A stretch of 64,000 nucleotides of DNA from Prunus persica (GCF_000346465.2 NC_034009.1:32715251-32779250), one strand, 5' to 3'. Counted from the first letter of the stretch, positions 13,090 through 25,959 are shown. A program made the numbers and translations. The notes: generated by a model from the sequence alone, not told the origin.

Positions 13090-14218
13090 CTATTTCACGG
13101 TTCTCCGTACACGACTTTCGGTGCTACTTTCGGTCTACTTGTTTTCTCCTTTTCTCCTTACGCCTTGTTTCTGTAGAACACACCACACTTTTAATAGATT
13201 TCTCTTGTTTTGGCTTCTGGGTTTTTCCCAGTTGGCGAGTTTTTGGCTTCCCAGATTGATTCCCTTTATTGGGTTATGCCTTCTGGTATGAAATCTTCGA
13301 TCTTTAGCTGTTTGGTTTTCATCTTCATGCTGCCTTTTTCTTTACTCTCTTATTGGTGACTTTTGCTTATGCTTGATATTAGATTCTTGCTCTGATTATT
13401 GCATTTGTTTAATCTACTGCTTTGTGAGGTCTGGACAGCCATCTTTTGTCCGTTCAATATCATCTCTTGAGCGGCTAAGCCATTTAATTCGCATGCCTAT
13501 TTTTATCCCTTTACCATTCTGAGTCAAATTTCAAAGTGGAATCCAAATGGTCAAATATTTGATTGGGAGAATTATATGGAATCATAATACTAAGAACTGA
13601 AACTGCATTTCCCATTTTCTTTCATTCATCATCTTCATCCAAATGTAAAAGTTTTACATAATAGTTTATGTCTTTTTTTAAAGAAAATAAATGGTGGTAT
13701 TTCTGGACCCTCACCTCCATTATATATGATATTTACATTAGTTGGGGAGATTTAGATATTTACTATCATTGGTATCATCATAACATTGTCACAGCCCTCA
13801 TTGAACTGTCTTGGGACTCCATTGTTCATGGAATTGCGAGCTTCAGTTAGGCATTTCAGTCATCAGGTATTTGAACTAATGGCTTAGCCAGAACAATCCT
13901 CAGTACGCTGAAAGAAGATGTGAAACTCGTGCTATGGCTGCCATTAGCTCTAAGAGAATGTACACTGCTTCCCCGTATTGTTGTTCACTATTTCATGGCT
14001 CTTTTTTTATCCTTTTATATATGGCCTTTTCAGTCGTTAGGTCTTGTGTTATAATTTGTTAGTGATTTGTTAAACCTTTGCCTCTGCTTATTTTTTCTTC
14101 GATGCAACTTTCTTCTGGAAAGAGTTTCATGCAGATGCATTAGTGGTCAGATGTTTATCTTTTTAAATTTGTTCCTTTCGACTTGTAGAATTTCCAAATG
14201 GGCTGAGTTGAGCATTTT
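13090..14218 (+). promoter_or_regulatory. 5' leader region of the WDR26-like gene
   Basis: Contains a CT-repeat at about 13009-13028, a pyrimidine-rich candidate first exon ending TTCTG|GTATG at 13284/13285, and an acceptor TTGTAG before 14189. Exon 14189 leads directly into the start codon at 14219. I infer one leader intron of about 0.9 kb. Confidence 0.45.
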
Positions 14219-17200
14219 ATGGGAGGTAGAGAGGACAGCGAACCACCTCTGAAACGTGTTAAAGTTACCTTGACGCAATCAAAGAACTCCTCAGACCACT
14301 CATCTATTACAGATCCTGTTGCTTCCTCTTTGGGAGACTATATGGCTTGGCCTCTACCATCCCAAGGAGATGAAGAAACAATTGGAAAAACAGGAGTCAT
14401 CAAAAGGTCAGAATTCATCAAAGTTATAACTAGGGCATTGTACTCACTAGGTTATGATAAGACTGGAGCCATACTAGAGGAAGAATCTGGAATACCAATG
14501 CACTCGTCACTGGTCAACCTGTTTATGCAGCAAGTGATGGATGGAAAATGGGATGACAGTGTGGCCACTTTGCGTGCAATTGATCTCTTGGATGAAAAGA
14601 TCATGAAATCAGCATCTTTTGTGATATTGGAACAGAAGTTCTTTGAGCTTTTAAAAAAGGAAAAAATGGTTGCGGCCTTAGATACTCTACGGAATGAGAT
14701 TGTGCCTCTTCGCATCAATGCGAACACTGTACATGAACTTGCTGCCTGCATGATTTCTCCTTTGCAGCCTGTGCAACTTGAGCCTTCAAGTCAAGATACT
14801 GATGGTGCAAGCACGCGATCAAAGATATTGGAGAAACTGCAGAAGTTGCTTCCTGCAGCACTCTTCATTCCTGGAAATAGGTTAGAACGTCTGGTTGAAC
14901 AGGCCCTTGACGTGCAACGAGATGCTTGTGTTTTCCATAACACTTTTGATAGTGACCTGTCTTTGTATTCGGACCATCAGTGTGGAAGACACCAGATTCC
15001 TTCTCAGACATCGCAGGTTAGAATGTCTTCTGCTTTTATGGATGCTTGCTTATGATGCCTCTCATACCATCTATGTATTTGTTTCTTCAGTTGGCCTATG
15101 AGCTGATTGACTCTTGCATTTTCTTCGGAATATTGGGCTAATAGTCACTCTCTCAAAATGAGTAGTCTGTGTTCAGGAAACATAGTTGAAATTACTAAAT
15201 TTTTTCCCCCTTCTATGATTTGTAATGGCATATGATTGTATCATGCTGTCTATACTTAGACTTGTCAGCATTATCATAGTTACTGTTGAAATATACTTTT
15301 GCTTGATACCTATGTTGCACTTGGAGGTGTCAAACAGGCCTTGCCGGGCCCATCCATTTATGAAAATCATCAATCCCGGCCTGAGCCCACGGCCCTAGCT
15401 GGGCCGTGCTCGTGTTGGGCCACTAAACGGGCCGATATGGGCTCATGACAAATTTGACATATGTATTGCTTTTTCTTTCTTTTTTTTTGTAATTTTTTTT
15501 TTTAACAACTTCATTTAAATATTTTTTACAATTATGTATATACTAACAAGATTTATTATTTGTTGAAAAAAGAGGCCAATAACTTTATTTAAAGTGCATT
15601 TAAATAGAAAATGGCTAGATTATTGGTTGGGTTTTAAAAATTGAAACTTGAAAAACAAAATTATTATTTGATATATAAAGAAAACATTAAATTTAATATA
15701 TATTATTAGAGAAAAGAAATAGATTTGAATTTAAGATATAAATATAATAATATTATATATTATTTTTCTCTAAAACAAATATAATTTAATATATGAGCTT
15801 TAAACAGGCCGGCCCATTGGGTTTCAGGCCTGCATGGCCCGGCCCTGTCCGTTTGTGTAACTATGTGTCATCATCTTGCCATTGATAAATTTATTTTTTG
15901 ATTTATTGGATTTCATCTTCTGTTCAATCAATTTGGTGATGTCCCATATATAGTATACCTCGAATTGGACAGAAAATTGCCTCTAAGTATGATTTTGTTT
16001 TTAACTGTTCGGAAGGGCTCCATGTTGCCAATTTGAAAACTTATACTCATTTATTGTAACAGATACTGCATGCACATAGTGACGAAATATGGTTTTTGCA
16101 ATTTTCACACAATGGGAAATACTTGGCTTCTTCTTCCAAAGATCAGTCGTCCATTATATGGGAGGTAACTATTTATCTGATTATTGGCCTTTAATTTATT
16201 GAGACAGAATTTTAAACCTCTCTTGTTATCTCTCCCTCCCTCCCCTCTGTCGTACAATTTGAATAATATTTGGATCACATTACAATTTAACATGCTCCCA
16301 TGTCCTGAAAATCCATTCTGTAGATGGAAGTTCTTGTTGAAATCTCTTGATTTTATATGCAAGCTAAATATTTATTAACATTATGTTTCTTTGATATTAC
16401 TATCCTCTAACAGATTGTTTTTATTGCGCATAAACACAAGTGTGGCATCTCCATATCAATCCAACCATGTGCGAGCAGAGACACAATATGTTTCGCTTTA
16501 TTAATCTTTCTGAATGCAATTTTACCTTTTTAGGTCAAAGGGGATGGCCAAGTTTCATTGAAACATGTATTGACTGGTCACCAGAAACCTGTGCTGACTG
16601 TTTCATGGAGCCCTGATGACCGCCAACTGCTGACATGCGGACTAGAGGAGGTCATTAGACGGTGGGATGTTACTTCTGGAGAATGCCTCCATGTTTATGA
16701 AAAAAATGGTGTTGGTCTTATTTCCTGCGGATGGTTTCCTGATGGTAGAGGGATATTCTCTGGCATGGCTGACAAGAGTATCTGCCTGTGGGATTTGGAT
16801 GGAGTAGAGCTAGAATGTTGGAAAGGGCAGCGAACACTCAAGATATCGGACATGGCTATAACTGATGATGGGAAGAGGATCATAAACATATGCAGAGAAA
16901 CCACAATATTATTACTTGACAGGGAGGCAAAGTTTGAAAGGCTGATTGAAGAGGATGAAGTGATTACTTCATTTTCGTTATCGAAGGACAATAAGTTCCT
17001 GCTTGTCAATCTCATAAACCAAGAAATTCATCTTTGGAGCATAGAGAGTGAACCTAAGGTTGTTTCCAAGTACAAAGGTCACAAGCGTGCCCGATTTGTC
17101 ATTAGATCTTGTTTTGGTGGATTTGAGCAAGCCTTTATTGCTAGCGGGAGTGAGGATTCACAGGTACTTTTACATGAACTTACTTGTCTAACAAGAATTA

Positions 17201-17955
17201 GGGCTGGTTGCTTGGTTATGACAAATTGATTTCCCGTGAAATGAGTATAACAGGACGCAACTGTCCTTTTTACACCAGTTTATGCCCAAAAAACATTACA
17301 TAATATCCTAACAGTAGCAATCCTGCATACTTTATATGTTTACTTTTATTCCATTGTTATGGGAAGAATCAGAAATACGTGAAATTGCTTTGAGCAACTT
17401 GTATGCCACTTGGATTGCAGTCATACATCAAATCTCTGTCGTTATTTAATTGGAATATCCATGGACTGTTATACAATTGATTTGTCATTAAAAAATCAGT
17501 TTCTTTTTCTTATTCATTTCATTTTTTCAAATGTTCTTTTGAGATGTATGAAATTGGTTGGAATGTAGGCAAAGAAATGGGAAGCTTGTTCACAGATAGA
17601 GACTTTAGCCACTCATGGAACCAGAACCACATGCTTGTTCCTTTTGGAACTTTTAAAATGGTTTAATATGCTTGAGTTATTAAGGCATTTTGGATTGACG
17701 TTGTAGGTTTGATCTTTCTTGTTGTAGGTGTATATATGGCACAGAGGGTCTGGGGAGCTCCTATTGGCTCTTCCTGGGCATTCAGGAGCGGTAAATTGCG
17801 TGAGCTGGAATCCTGTGAACCTTCATATGTTGGCTTCAGCTAGTGATGACCGTACAATTCGAGTATGGGGTTTGGATCATCTCAACCTGAGACGGAAAGT
17901 CTCTCAAAGCAATGACATTGCCCACCTTGCTCACCAGTTTAATGGTAGAACTTGA
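14219..17955 (+). CDS. WDR26: WDR26-like LisH/CTLH/WD40 protein
   Basis: Predicted scaffold or substrate-recruiting subunit of a CTLH/GID-type E3 ubiquitin ligase, related to yeast Gid7 and human WDR26. Exons: 14219-15016, 16063-16164, 16534-17163, 17728-17955, all phase 0, giving 585 residues. The start [15 protein letters not shown] resembles the N-terminus I remember for plant WDR26. A LisH motif lies at about 64-96, a CTLH region at about 97-155, and a WD40 propeller from about 267 to 565. Propeller repeats include [34 protein letters not shown] and [15 protein letters not shown]. The long first exon encoding the whole LisH/CTLH part fits one domain block. Regulation is not visible. It lies 2 kb downstream of LIP1P on the same strand. 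Confidence 0.93.
15326..15860. mobile_element. hAT-like MITE in a WDR26 intron
   Basis: AT-rich centre framed by GC-rich ends. The left end reads GGTGTCAAACAGGCC with CCGGGCCC nearby, and the right end has GGCCCGGCCCTGTCC followed by GTTTGTGTAA. The ends are imperfect inverted repeats. I found no clean 8-bp target duplication, so the family call is tentative. Confidence 0.5.
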
Positions 17956-18420
17956 AATGATTTCTCTAGACAGTTCCAAAAATTACTTGGGTTCGTTAAC
18001 CGCTGTTGTGTTCTTCGAAAGGTGTTAGATTTATCTAGTGTAAATTATTTTTTCTGTTGCTTTTTATTGTTGGCATAGCAGGCACAGACAGAATAGTCTG
18101 TCATCTGCCGAATACAATGCAAATTAATGACCCATATGAATGATTGTAGCCAGTAGAAGTTGGTTTTAGAAGCTGTATTATTAAACCTTGTTAATGAATC
18201 ATTTTTCCCTGCGTTTACTTGCAATCAAGAAATGTACGGGCCCCACCTCCAAAATCCATAATCACATCCTCTCAAAATCAAAAATTAGATCAACACATTT
18301 TTATCCTACATTTCTATACCACATGATGTGACATGTTCATATCATATGCCATATCAATTAAATCAATGAAAGAAAAGAAAATGTTAAATAATTTTAATTA
18401 ATATGTGGTTATCCACCTTA

Positions 18421-18643
18421 TCTGTCACATAAGGTGGTATGAAAATGTGGTATACAAATGTGGTAAGAGTAGCATTATTCTCATATTATATGACACATCA
18501 ATTAAATAAATGAAGTGTATTTTAATTAAGACAATTGGAAAAACAAATATTGGAATAAATCATAAAAGAAAATAAAATATTAAAGAATAATGCTACTCTT
18601 ACCACATTTATATACCATATTCCTATACCATCTTATGTGGCAG
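18421..18643. repeat. 60-bp inverted repeat, MITE ends
   Basis: The arm at 18421-18482 (…GTAAGAGTAGCATTATTCT) and the arm at 18584-18643 (AGAATAATGCTACTC…) are reverse complements over about 60 bases with a few mismatches. They are separated by about 100 AT-rich bases. The arms look like the terminal sequence of one MITE family facing outward, so this may be two adjacent elements. A diverged related stretch lies at about 18295-18345. Confidence 0.7.
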
Positions 18644-18778
18644 CTGAGGTGGACAACCACATCAATTAAAATTATTTGACGAAACTGCTACACTTCCGTC
18701 GTCTTCTAAGGTAAGCATGACCTTTTGCAATATATACGTCATAATAAACTTAATGGCGCTGCTATATAAGTAGTATTA

Positions 18779-18816
18779 GTCAATATATAGACAATACAAT
18801 AGCAAAACAATAGCTG
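18779..18816 (+). repeat. 11-bp-period CAATAT array 1 (short)
   Basis: About three consecutive 11-base units of the form (T/A/G)CAATAYANNN, such as TCAATATATAG then ACAATACAATA then GCAAAACAATA. It has the same motif, strand and period as the four longer arrays at 22060, 27930, 29205 and 31928. Confidence 0.6.
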
Positions 18817-18869
18817 TATTTGGGTTATATTTTGTTAAGTATTGTAATAGTTGCATTATAACTGAATGC

Positions 18870-20975
18870 AGGGTAAAGTGACATCCACTAAGTTACACAC
18901 TTTGAAGCGTGACTATCAAACTACAAAGGATGAATTAGGAAAGGTAGGCAGTTCAAATTGAGCGCTTCGAAAGAGAGTGCATGACTTGGAAGAAATGGTA
19001 CGGAAGGAGTCGTTGAAACATGAGAGGGAGTGTGAAAAAAATAAAAAGTGTCTGGAGGACTTCGGCAAGACCCTCGCTTCAATCGAACACTATTTTAAGT
19101 TGGAGATAGAGCAGTTGAAAAAATGAAATGGTGGGTTAAATGAACGTGGGGAAGGACATGAGGAAGTCGGTAGTCCTCATATGACTGAAGGAGGCGACAA
19201 TGACATGTCGCCTTTACATGAATACATTACTTCGACTACAGAACCGGCAGAAATGGAAGCACAAGTCCTCGGTGATGGAGCCGAAGCCTGAGCAGCCATG
19301 GAAGTCCAAGAGACAGAAATGGGCACTTCAGTTCCTCACATACAAGTGCAGCAAGAAGCAGCTGAGCAACCAGAATATGAGAAGCTTCCTACTTCGGAAG
19401 ATGTAGACAGATGCGGAGTAATCTGCAAAAAACTGTTATCTCTGTTAGAGAATTGGAAAAAGAGCGACATTATGCCATTGAGAGGTCAGATGAATCCTCC
19501 CATCATACCCAATGTTATTGTGGCTGGTGATGACGAAGGTAGTGCCATTATTGAAAAAGAAGACGTGGAAGGTAAATGGTGCAGAAAGAAGTGACCGACC
19601 TAGACATTGTTGAGTCCATTTATTGATCCTTCGAGGAAGAAGATGACGATGACTATTTTGGATGCGGAGGCAACCCCGCCATGTGTTGATCCAACTAAAC
19701 CCCTGCCCATTCAATATGTCAAGGCAGTAATAGAGTTTTGCACTGCCTAGAAAAACAATATAAGGTTAGGATTTTTTACCTTGGAAATCCAATATTCATG
19801 TTATTGTAGTATGATGTGATATACCAATAAGAAAATGTAGCTACCTTTAATATCCATGTCTGTATTTGTCATATTTTACAATGTGACAATTATTAAATGA
19901 TGACAAAATTCACCGTTGGAAGTTTGCCTATTGTAGTGCAGAGGTGTAGCTAGAATCATGTTCAGTGGGCCCAGAGTTTTTTTTATAAACTTATAGATGA
20001 TACCGAATGAATTAGCTCGAGGGTAAGAATTTGAACTCTACTTCATTAGGATAATTCAATTGTTTTCTCACCTTTGTTATGTGTACATTTGTATGAAATT
20101 GTGGTTATATTATTTACTTCAACTTCCAGCACCTTGACATGACGACGTTTCTCATCCGGAAAAGGCAACTCTGTCATCATTTGGTATTTGAAACTAACTG
20201 GACAACTACAGATTATTGTTTGCAGGTAAACATGTGAACATGTTACATTCAATGCTTCAGTTGCATTGGTTCGTCATTATGTAATATGCCTTAAATTCAA
20301 TGTTTGCAACAATTTCTAGAGCCGGTCAAAGAGCCTGCAAAGAAACGAGGATCGAAGAAAGCAACTACTCCAAACACCATTGACATTCCACCAAGCTACG
20401 TAAACAAGATACATCACTTTGTGCACAGTACATGGCAACATGGGTATGGACAAGCTTGGACCAAAGTCCGGAAGGTGTATTTTCCCTATAATCTTCAAGG
20501 GTCCCATTGGGTGGCAATAGAAATTGACTTCGTGAGACATATTGTGACTGTGTATGACTTCTATATTGTTTTTACCTCAACTTCCAAGCTTGTCAAATAC
20601 CTGCAGCCTATTAGCGATACTCTGGCACGGGTGCTATACGATATGCGCTTTTATGACGCTTCTAAGGTTGAAGAGGTTAAGCAAAATGTGATAAAGATGT
20701 CCACGTTTATGCCATTCACAGTTTGCAGCATTGGGATGTGCCACAACAACGTAATGGTTAAGCTATGTGAATTTAGTGCAGTTTATCGATATTGTACATA
20801 ACTGTAGTTCTAATTTCTGAACTTATTGCCCTGACAGTACTTCTTGAGCATCTCAATACCGGCATTTCGTTGGATAAAGTTGACCCATCGAAGATCACAT
20901 ATTACCGACTCAAGCTTGCGATAGATGCTTTAAAGGGGGAGGAGTATATATTTGGTTTAGTTATTCTCTATACCA
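18870..20975 (+). pseudogene. Transposon-associated Ulp1-like (C48) protease relic
   Basis: An open stretch at 20304-20801 encodes VYFPYNLQGSHWVAIEID followed by HIVTVYDFY. These match the His-containing (GSHWV) and Asp-containing (VYD) motifs of Ulp1 cysteine proteases. Further downstream, after a probable short intron (about 20782-20835), the frame continues as LNTGISLDKVDPSKITYYR, typical of the C-terminal part of plant transposon Ulp1 proteins. Where the catalytic GDCG motif should be, the sequence reads CHNNVMVKLCEF, so the nucleophile appears deleted. Upstream, 18870-19740 has coiled-coil-like, Lys/Glu-rich frames broken by stops (for example at 19124). Inactive relic. Confidence 0.65.
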
Positions 20976-22012
20976 ATGTGAAAATCATTTCCAGTGTCTT
21001 CGGCCATGTTGTACATGTTGAAATGTAATATTGTACAGTCGGTGGCGGTGGCTAATTGCCTTACATGGCACATCAACTATTTCCATTTCGTAGTCATGCC
21101 AAATAAATTGTGCTCAAGTTGGAATAGGAATATGCATCAATTATATTTTGTCAAACCAAATTGGGTAGTACGTCTAATCAATACCACTCGAGATGTATTT
21201 GTCATTCGGTTTTCAAATTGGGGTTTTGTTTTTGAGTTGCCGTCATGGTTAGCATACTTATTCTTTAGATTGTGAAGTTGAAATATTTCGTACAGCTCGA
21301 TATATAAACATACTTGCTCTTTATGGAGGTCTAACAGTTTACTTGTTTGAAATGATGTGTTTGTTTCCGTTGAATTATCCTAATTTTTGTATCCATTTTT
21401 TACATTTGGTCCATGTAGTTTTCTTCATTTTTCTGTGTTCAATTCAACCATATACAGAACACACAATTTGCATAATCAGTTGAAAAGTTAAAGGTCAAAA
21501 AATTGACGGATGTCAAAACTGAAAAACAAAGGAAGTGCATAATTCATTTATGCCTAAAACGTAATAAACTGGTACTACCTTGGTGATACAGTGGGATTAC
21601 AGTGGCGATAAAAGGGTGCTAGAAATTGTTTGTGCTTATTTTGGGTTTCTTGTTTTGTTTCATTTCATTTCATTTACTTTTCTTTGCTCATTACTAGTTA
21701 ATAATTGGATGATTACGAGATTAATTTGTGTCAATTATTAATAGAACAATTACACATATGAAGATTAAGATGAACTATCATATCACCAAACATAATCATA
21801 CCACCAAATATAATCATGCTTTTCTTCAACCCATCACCAAGCATTTGCATATTTATTCATACCATCCTTTTTTTCTAACTAATTTTTTCATAGTTATTAT
21901 TTTTTAAAATTATTTCTTACAACGTTTTACAGTGTAATTATGATGCAGCTGAGTGCCTCTTTTTGAAAGGCACGTTGTTTCTTTCTCCTTTTCTTCTTTT
22001 CGAATTAAGTAA
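20976..22012. other. AT-rich spacer in the composite block
   Basis: No coding signal, clear repeat or RNA gene recognised. Short open frames at 20994-21275 look compositional. Confidence 0.4.
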
Positions 22013-22043
22013 GCCCTAAACCCCAAACCCCAAACCCTAAACC
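22013..22043 (+). repeat. Short telomere-like repeat tract
   Basis: About four to five degenerate units of the plant telomere heptamer on the C-rich strand (CCCTAAA and CCCCAAA variants), directly before the second CAATAT array. Too short to be a former chromosome end; possibly a telo-box cluster or a repair filler. Confidence 0.6.
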
Positions 22044-22059
22044 CATTGATGAACCCTAG

Positions 22060-22274
22060 TCAATATACATACAATAGAATAGCAATATGAGGTCAATATA
22101 CATGCAAGAGGGTGACAATATTAGAGCAATATACTTGCAATATGGTAGCAACAGTATCTCCATATACATGCAATAGGGTGGCAATATGTATACAATATAT
22201 ATACAATATACTGGCAATCTTGATACAATACAAATTCAATAGGAAGACAATATTAGGTCAATCTACATATAATA
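22060..22274 (+). repeat. 11-bp-period CAATAT array 2 (longest)
   Basis: About 19 units. Successive 11-mers include ACAATATTAGA, GCAATATACTT, GCAATATGGTA, GCAATATGTAT, ACAATATATAT and ACAATATACTG. The CAATA core keeps register for most of 215 bases while the last four positions vary. Confidence 0.85.
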
Positions 22275-22792
22275 CGTAGACATCCATTTCAGACTACATT
22301 TTTGACATGCAAAATAAATCCCCAGCGAACCCTAACAATACTATCCCGCGAAGGGAAACGAAGGCAACACTTTCACATTGCATCGCCCAGCACAACATGA
22401 ACCGAACCAGGACTCACCTATACCCAGCTGCACAAAACCTGGAAAATGCAAATTTTTAGAGGTCTATCAAAAGATCCATGTCTTTGGCCTTCATCCTCAC
22501 CGCATGCACGAGGCTATGATGAGCCATTCCCTTTCCACCCATATTCAGCACCTGCCAGACACCAGTTACATCAATTCCGCTCCAATTGTAGTCTGGTGAG
22601 ATGATCAAAGCATAATCTCATAACATCTCGAAGCTGTTGTTGAAACATTCAACCATTTCATGGTTAAATTCTTCAGAATTTGTGAATTGTTGGACAACAT
22701 ATTTCTTTCTCTTTCAATTTTAACTTGAGAGACTCTCACTCTTTCCTCCGACTTATTACTTTTAGAGTTTGCTTCACTTCTCCAGCATATGC

Positions 22793-25354
22793 TGTAATGA
22801 CCCAAACTTAAAATTCATATTTAATTAGTACTTTATTATGTGGAAAGACAATTTTGCCCTTTGACTAACTTATGAACTCAAAGTTGACTTTTTGACCGAA
22901 AAGGAATTTGACAATTCCACATACACCGTTGCGTAGAGCACGACGACACGAGTTCATAGACACGAAGTAAGCTCAACTCGGAGTTTTAACGAAGAAAATA
23001 CGATTAAAATATCACGAGGGGCAAAATGGTAAATTGTAAAATCAGATTTTATAAAACCTGTTTCTCTCTCTCTTTCTTCCCCCTCAGTTTCTCTCTCCTC
23101 TCTCTCTCTCTCCCGCGCGACGTCCGTCGCCTCCTCCCCTTTCGATCAGCCCAGCCACCACCACAGGCCACCCCGACCTACGGCGACGGTACCGACGGGA
23201 CCGCCTCGCCCTCGCCGTCACGACCTGACTGTTCTCCGCCCACGAGCCGACCGGAGTTGGCCGGAAAAAAGAGAAAACCGCCGATTTTTGGGCTAAACTT
23301 CGAACCCTTCGTTCTCCTTCAATTCTCCTCCAAATCTTTCGAGTAAGGTATGGATTCTCATCTATTTTTCGTGCTCTAGCTGATGGTTGGATTGGTTTTC
23401 ATCAATTTTAGCCGTAGATTGCCCAGTTTGAGAATTGAAATTCGGCCGACTTTCGGCCTCCGTGTTCGGCCACTTCCGGTCAGTTTTTGAGGTAGGTCCA
23501 AGAACAAAAGTGGTTCCAAATATGGTGTTATACCTAGGATAGGAGTTTGGAGCCTTGGTTTTGAGATTTTCCGGCGATGTGTAATCGCTTTGGACACCCA
23601 TCGCTGCCGGCGCGTGCGGCGGCACGTGGGCGAGGGTGGTGCCATGACACTGTGTTCTGATGCGACCCTTAGGTCGTCACGAGCGCATAGGAATTCGCGG
23701 ATCTCAATTTGAATACCGTTTGAGCCTCGAACGGATTTTTCATATTGTGCGATTATCGGGTTCAATACTGTTGAACCGTTGGATCGTAATCAATTGTAGA
23801 TATGTTGTTCCAGATAATTTTAGAAACGTGTAGGATTCGACGGATTGTGAATCGGAGTCCCGGATACTCCGAAAACGCGAACCCTAGGCCTAGGGTTTAG
23901 AAATTATGCGATTACACGATCGTGATTAATCCGACCGTCCGATTGACACCAATACCCTCGGGACATGTGTCCTAAATATATTGGACCTTCTAGCTGCATC
24001 CGGATCATATTGTACTAGTGGGGTTCCGGATTGACTTGTTGGACTTTAGCGCTTTTTGAGTCCCAAGATACCGCTAAACTATCCCACGTGGAAGGAAAGC
24101 TGTTATGGGCATAGGGATCACTTTAAATTGACGCACGTACTTTTAGGAGCCGGGGGTAGGGTTTTTCATTTAATACTATATTGTATTAATAGAATATTAT
24201 GGTCATTGACTCAGGCACCCGGGCACCAGTTGACCCCCAGGAGGGACCTTCAAGAGGTCCAGCAAGCTCAGACTATCAGTGAGTGGACTCTTTGTTTCAA
24301 TAAATGAATTTAAGCAGTTCAGTTTCAGTTATCAGCTGTTTTATTCTATAAAATATTTTATATTGCATGCTGCCGAGTGAAATTTCCTTTAAAGCTTCTA
24401 GGAACGGATATTCTCGTTAATTAGCAGATAAATGGCAGCAAAATTTAAAAGGTTACAGAAAGTGAATTATTTATAAGATTTTCTTCAGAAACTTTATATT
24501 TTCTTCAATCACCTTGTACCCAGTTATTAAATGTTGCCTTCGGATTATATTTGTTGCCTTCGGTTTAGTCTGCATGCTTGACAGTTGCCCCACGAGTTCC
24601 TTGGTACTCGAACTCGTGTGGAGCGAGTAATGCAGATAAAGGTGGACTACGGTTCCCTGAATCCTGCGAGTTGCGGCTCAGACTGACCTCGTGTCATTGA
24701 GACCTGCGAGTATGTGTCACCCATGGTGATGCAAGGAATTGACGGATATAAGGATTTGACGGAAATAGGGGTACACCTAGGTGATAGTTTTCAACTGTTT
24801 TCAAATGTATAGCATGCATTGATTTCAGAAATACAGAAAATAAGCTAGTTTGTATAACTGTTTTTACAATGGGGTTAGTATGTTCATATGGTATTTTCTA
24901 AACTTTGTTTTTGGGTCCACTCACCTTTATTGTTGTTTTGCGCCCCCAGGCAGTAGACGTGCACAGGAATCCACCACCGGGCCACTTCCCATCTTCCGCG
25001 CCTTTCTTCTGATGTAGGATTTGTATTTTGTCCGAGATTCACTCTTTTGTAAATTCTCAATAGTCGCTCTGATGTTTTGCCCTAGACTAATAGTTGAACT
25101 GTTGGAATGTATATATACATATGCTGGCAGTTGGTTGTATATATGTATACTTGTTTTGACAGGTGTAAATAATTTGGTATTGAGCCAGTTACAAGGGAAA
25201 CTCTGCCGGATTTTCGGTAGAAGTCAACCTTGTTAGTTTTATCATGTTTTGTATCGAAGGGCAAATAGGTCATTTATGCCGACATTCGCCAGGTGTCAGA
25301 CACGCACAGGGTCTGGCTCGGATTCCAAAGTGGAATTTGGATCGGGTCCTGTCA
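22793..25354 (+). mobile_element. Solo LTR, 2562 bp (copy 2, plus orientation)
   Basis: Begins TGTAATGACCC and ends GGGTCCTGTCA, flanked by a 5-bp target duplication TATGC (22788-22792 and 25355-25359). Homologous end to end, in reverse complement, to 4604-7160. A TATA-like TTTTATAAAA at about 23048 precedes a CT-rich leader tract (about 23060-23125), which is where an LTR transcription start would be expected. A minus-strand frame at 23362-23625 (87 codons) matches the 79-codon frame of copy 1. No internal retrotransposon genes. Confidence 0.9.
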
Positions 25355-25359
25355 TATGC

Positions 25360-25700
25360 TTTGTTCAACTTGTTGGCCAAGTTTCCCATAACTTGGCTAT
25401 GAATATCACATTTGCTCTCCCACTAATCTGTTGCCTTGGACAAATATTAGAGGTCGTACTTCACGGCAGAGATTTTGTCAAATTGATCATTGCTCTCAGC
25501 CTCACTTCCAGATGAAGTGGGATCGTGTTTTGGAGTCAGAAGTGGAGAAGGGAACGGCACATGCCACGGCTGGTCTCCCAGGTAATTGACATGGTCGTTT
25601 GGAGGGCGTAAGTTCGACATCTTTAAGTATCGTTGGGGACAATTCACAGCTGCAGTTTGCAAAAAAAGAAAAAAAGGTGCATTCAATCTCCAGTTTTACC
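25360..25700 (-). pseudogene. Coding-like fragment interrupted by the solo LTR
   Basis: A minus-strand frame at 25447-25686 reads NCPQRYLKMSNLRPPNDHVN then GDQPWHVPFPSP and a Ser/Glu-rich stretch. It appears to resume on the other side of the LTR: the TATGC target sits in a region that would have read through from about 25360 into 22787. Tail frames at 22605-22787 are Lys/Glu-rich. I do not recognise the family. It is probably a gene piece carried in the composite transposon. Confidence 0.35.
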
Positions 25701-25959
25701 TATTGAAACTTGTAAACAATAATATGATCAGCTTTATTAGAGAATGTTTGCCCTTGAGTGTTAAGAATAATTACCTTTCCCAAACCTGACATTCAGAAGC
25801 TGCCTATGCTATATAGGAACTTGTCTAATTGATATTGTACTGAAGGAGTTAGTTACATGTCTATATATGACGACATTGGGTACGTAGTTGGTGCACTAAA
25901 TTGATGGGATTGCAATGTACACTATTTACTCTTTCACTGTAATTTAGAGCACTAGAGCA

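Noticed and set aside
22060..22274. CAATAT array as a CRISPR-like array
   Set aside because: 11-bp units without longer conserved repeats or spacers, in a plant nuclear context with no cas-like genes.
4604..25354. Inverted 2.5-kb pair as a segmental duplication or the arms of one large element
   Set aside because: Each copy has its own, different 5-bp target duplication, so they are independent LTR insertions.
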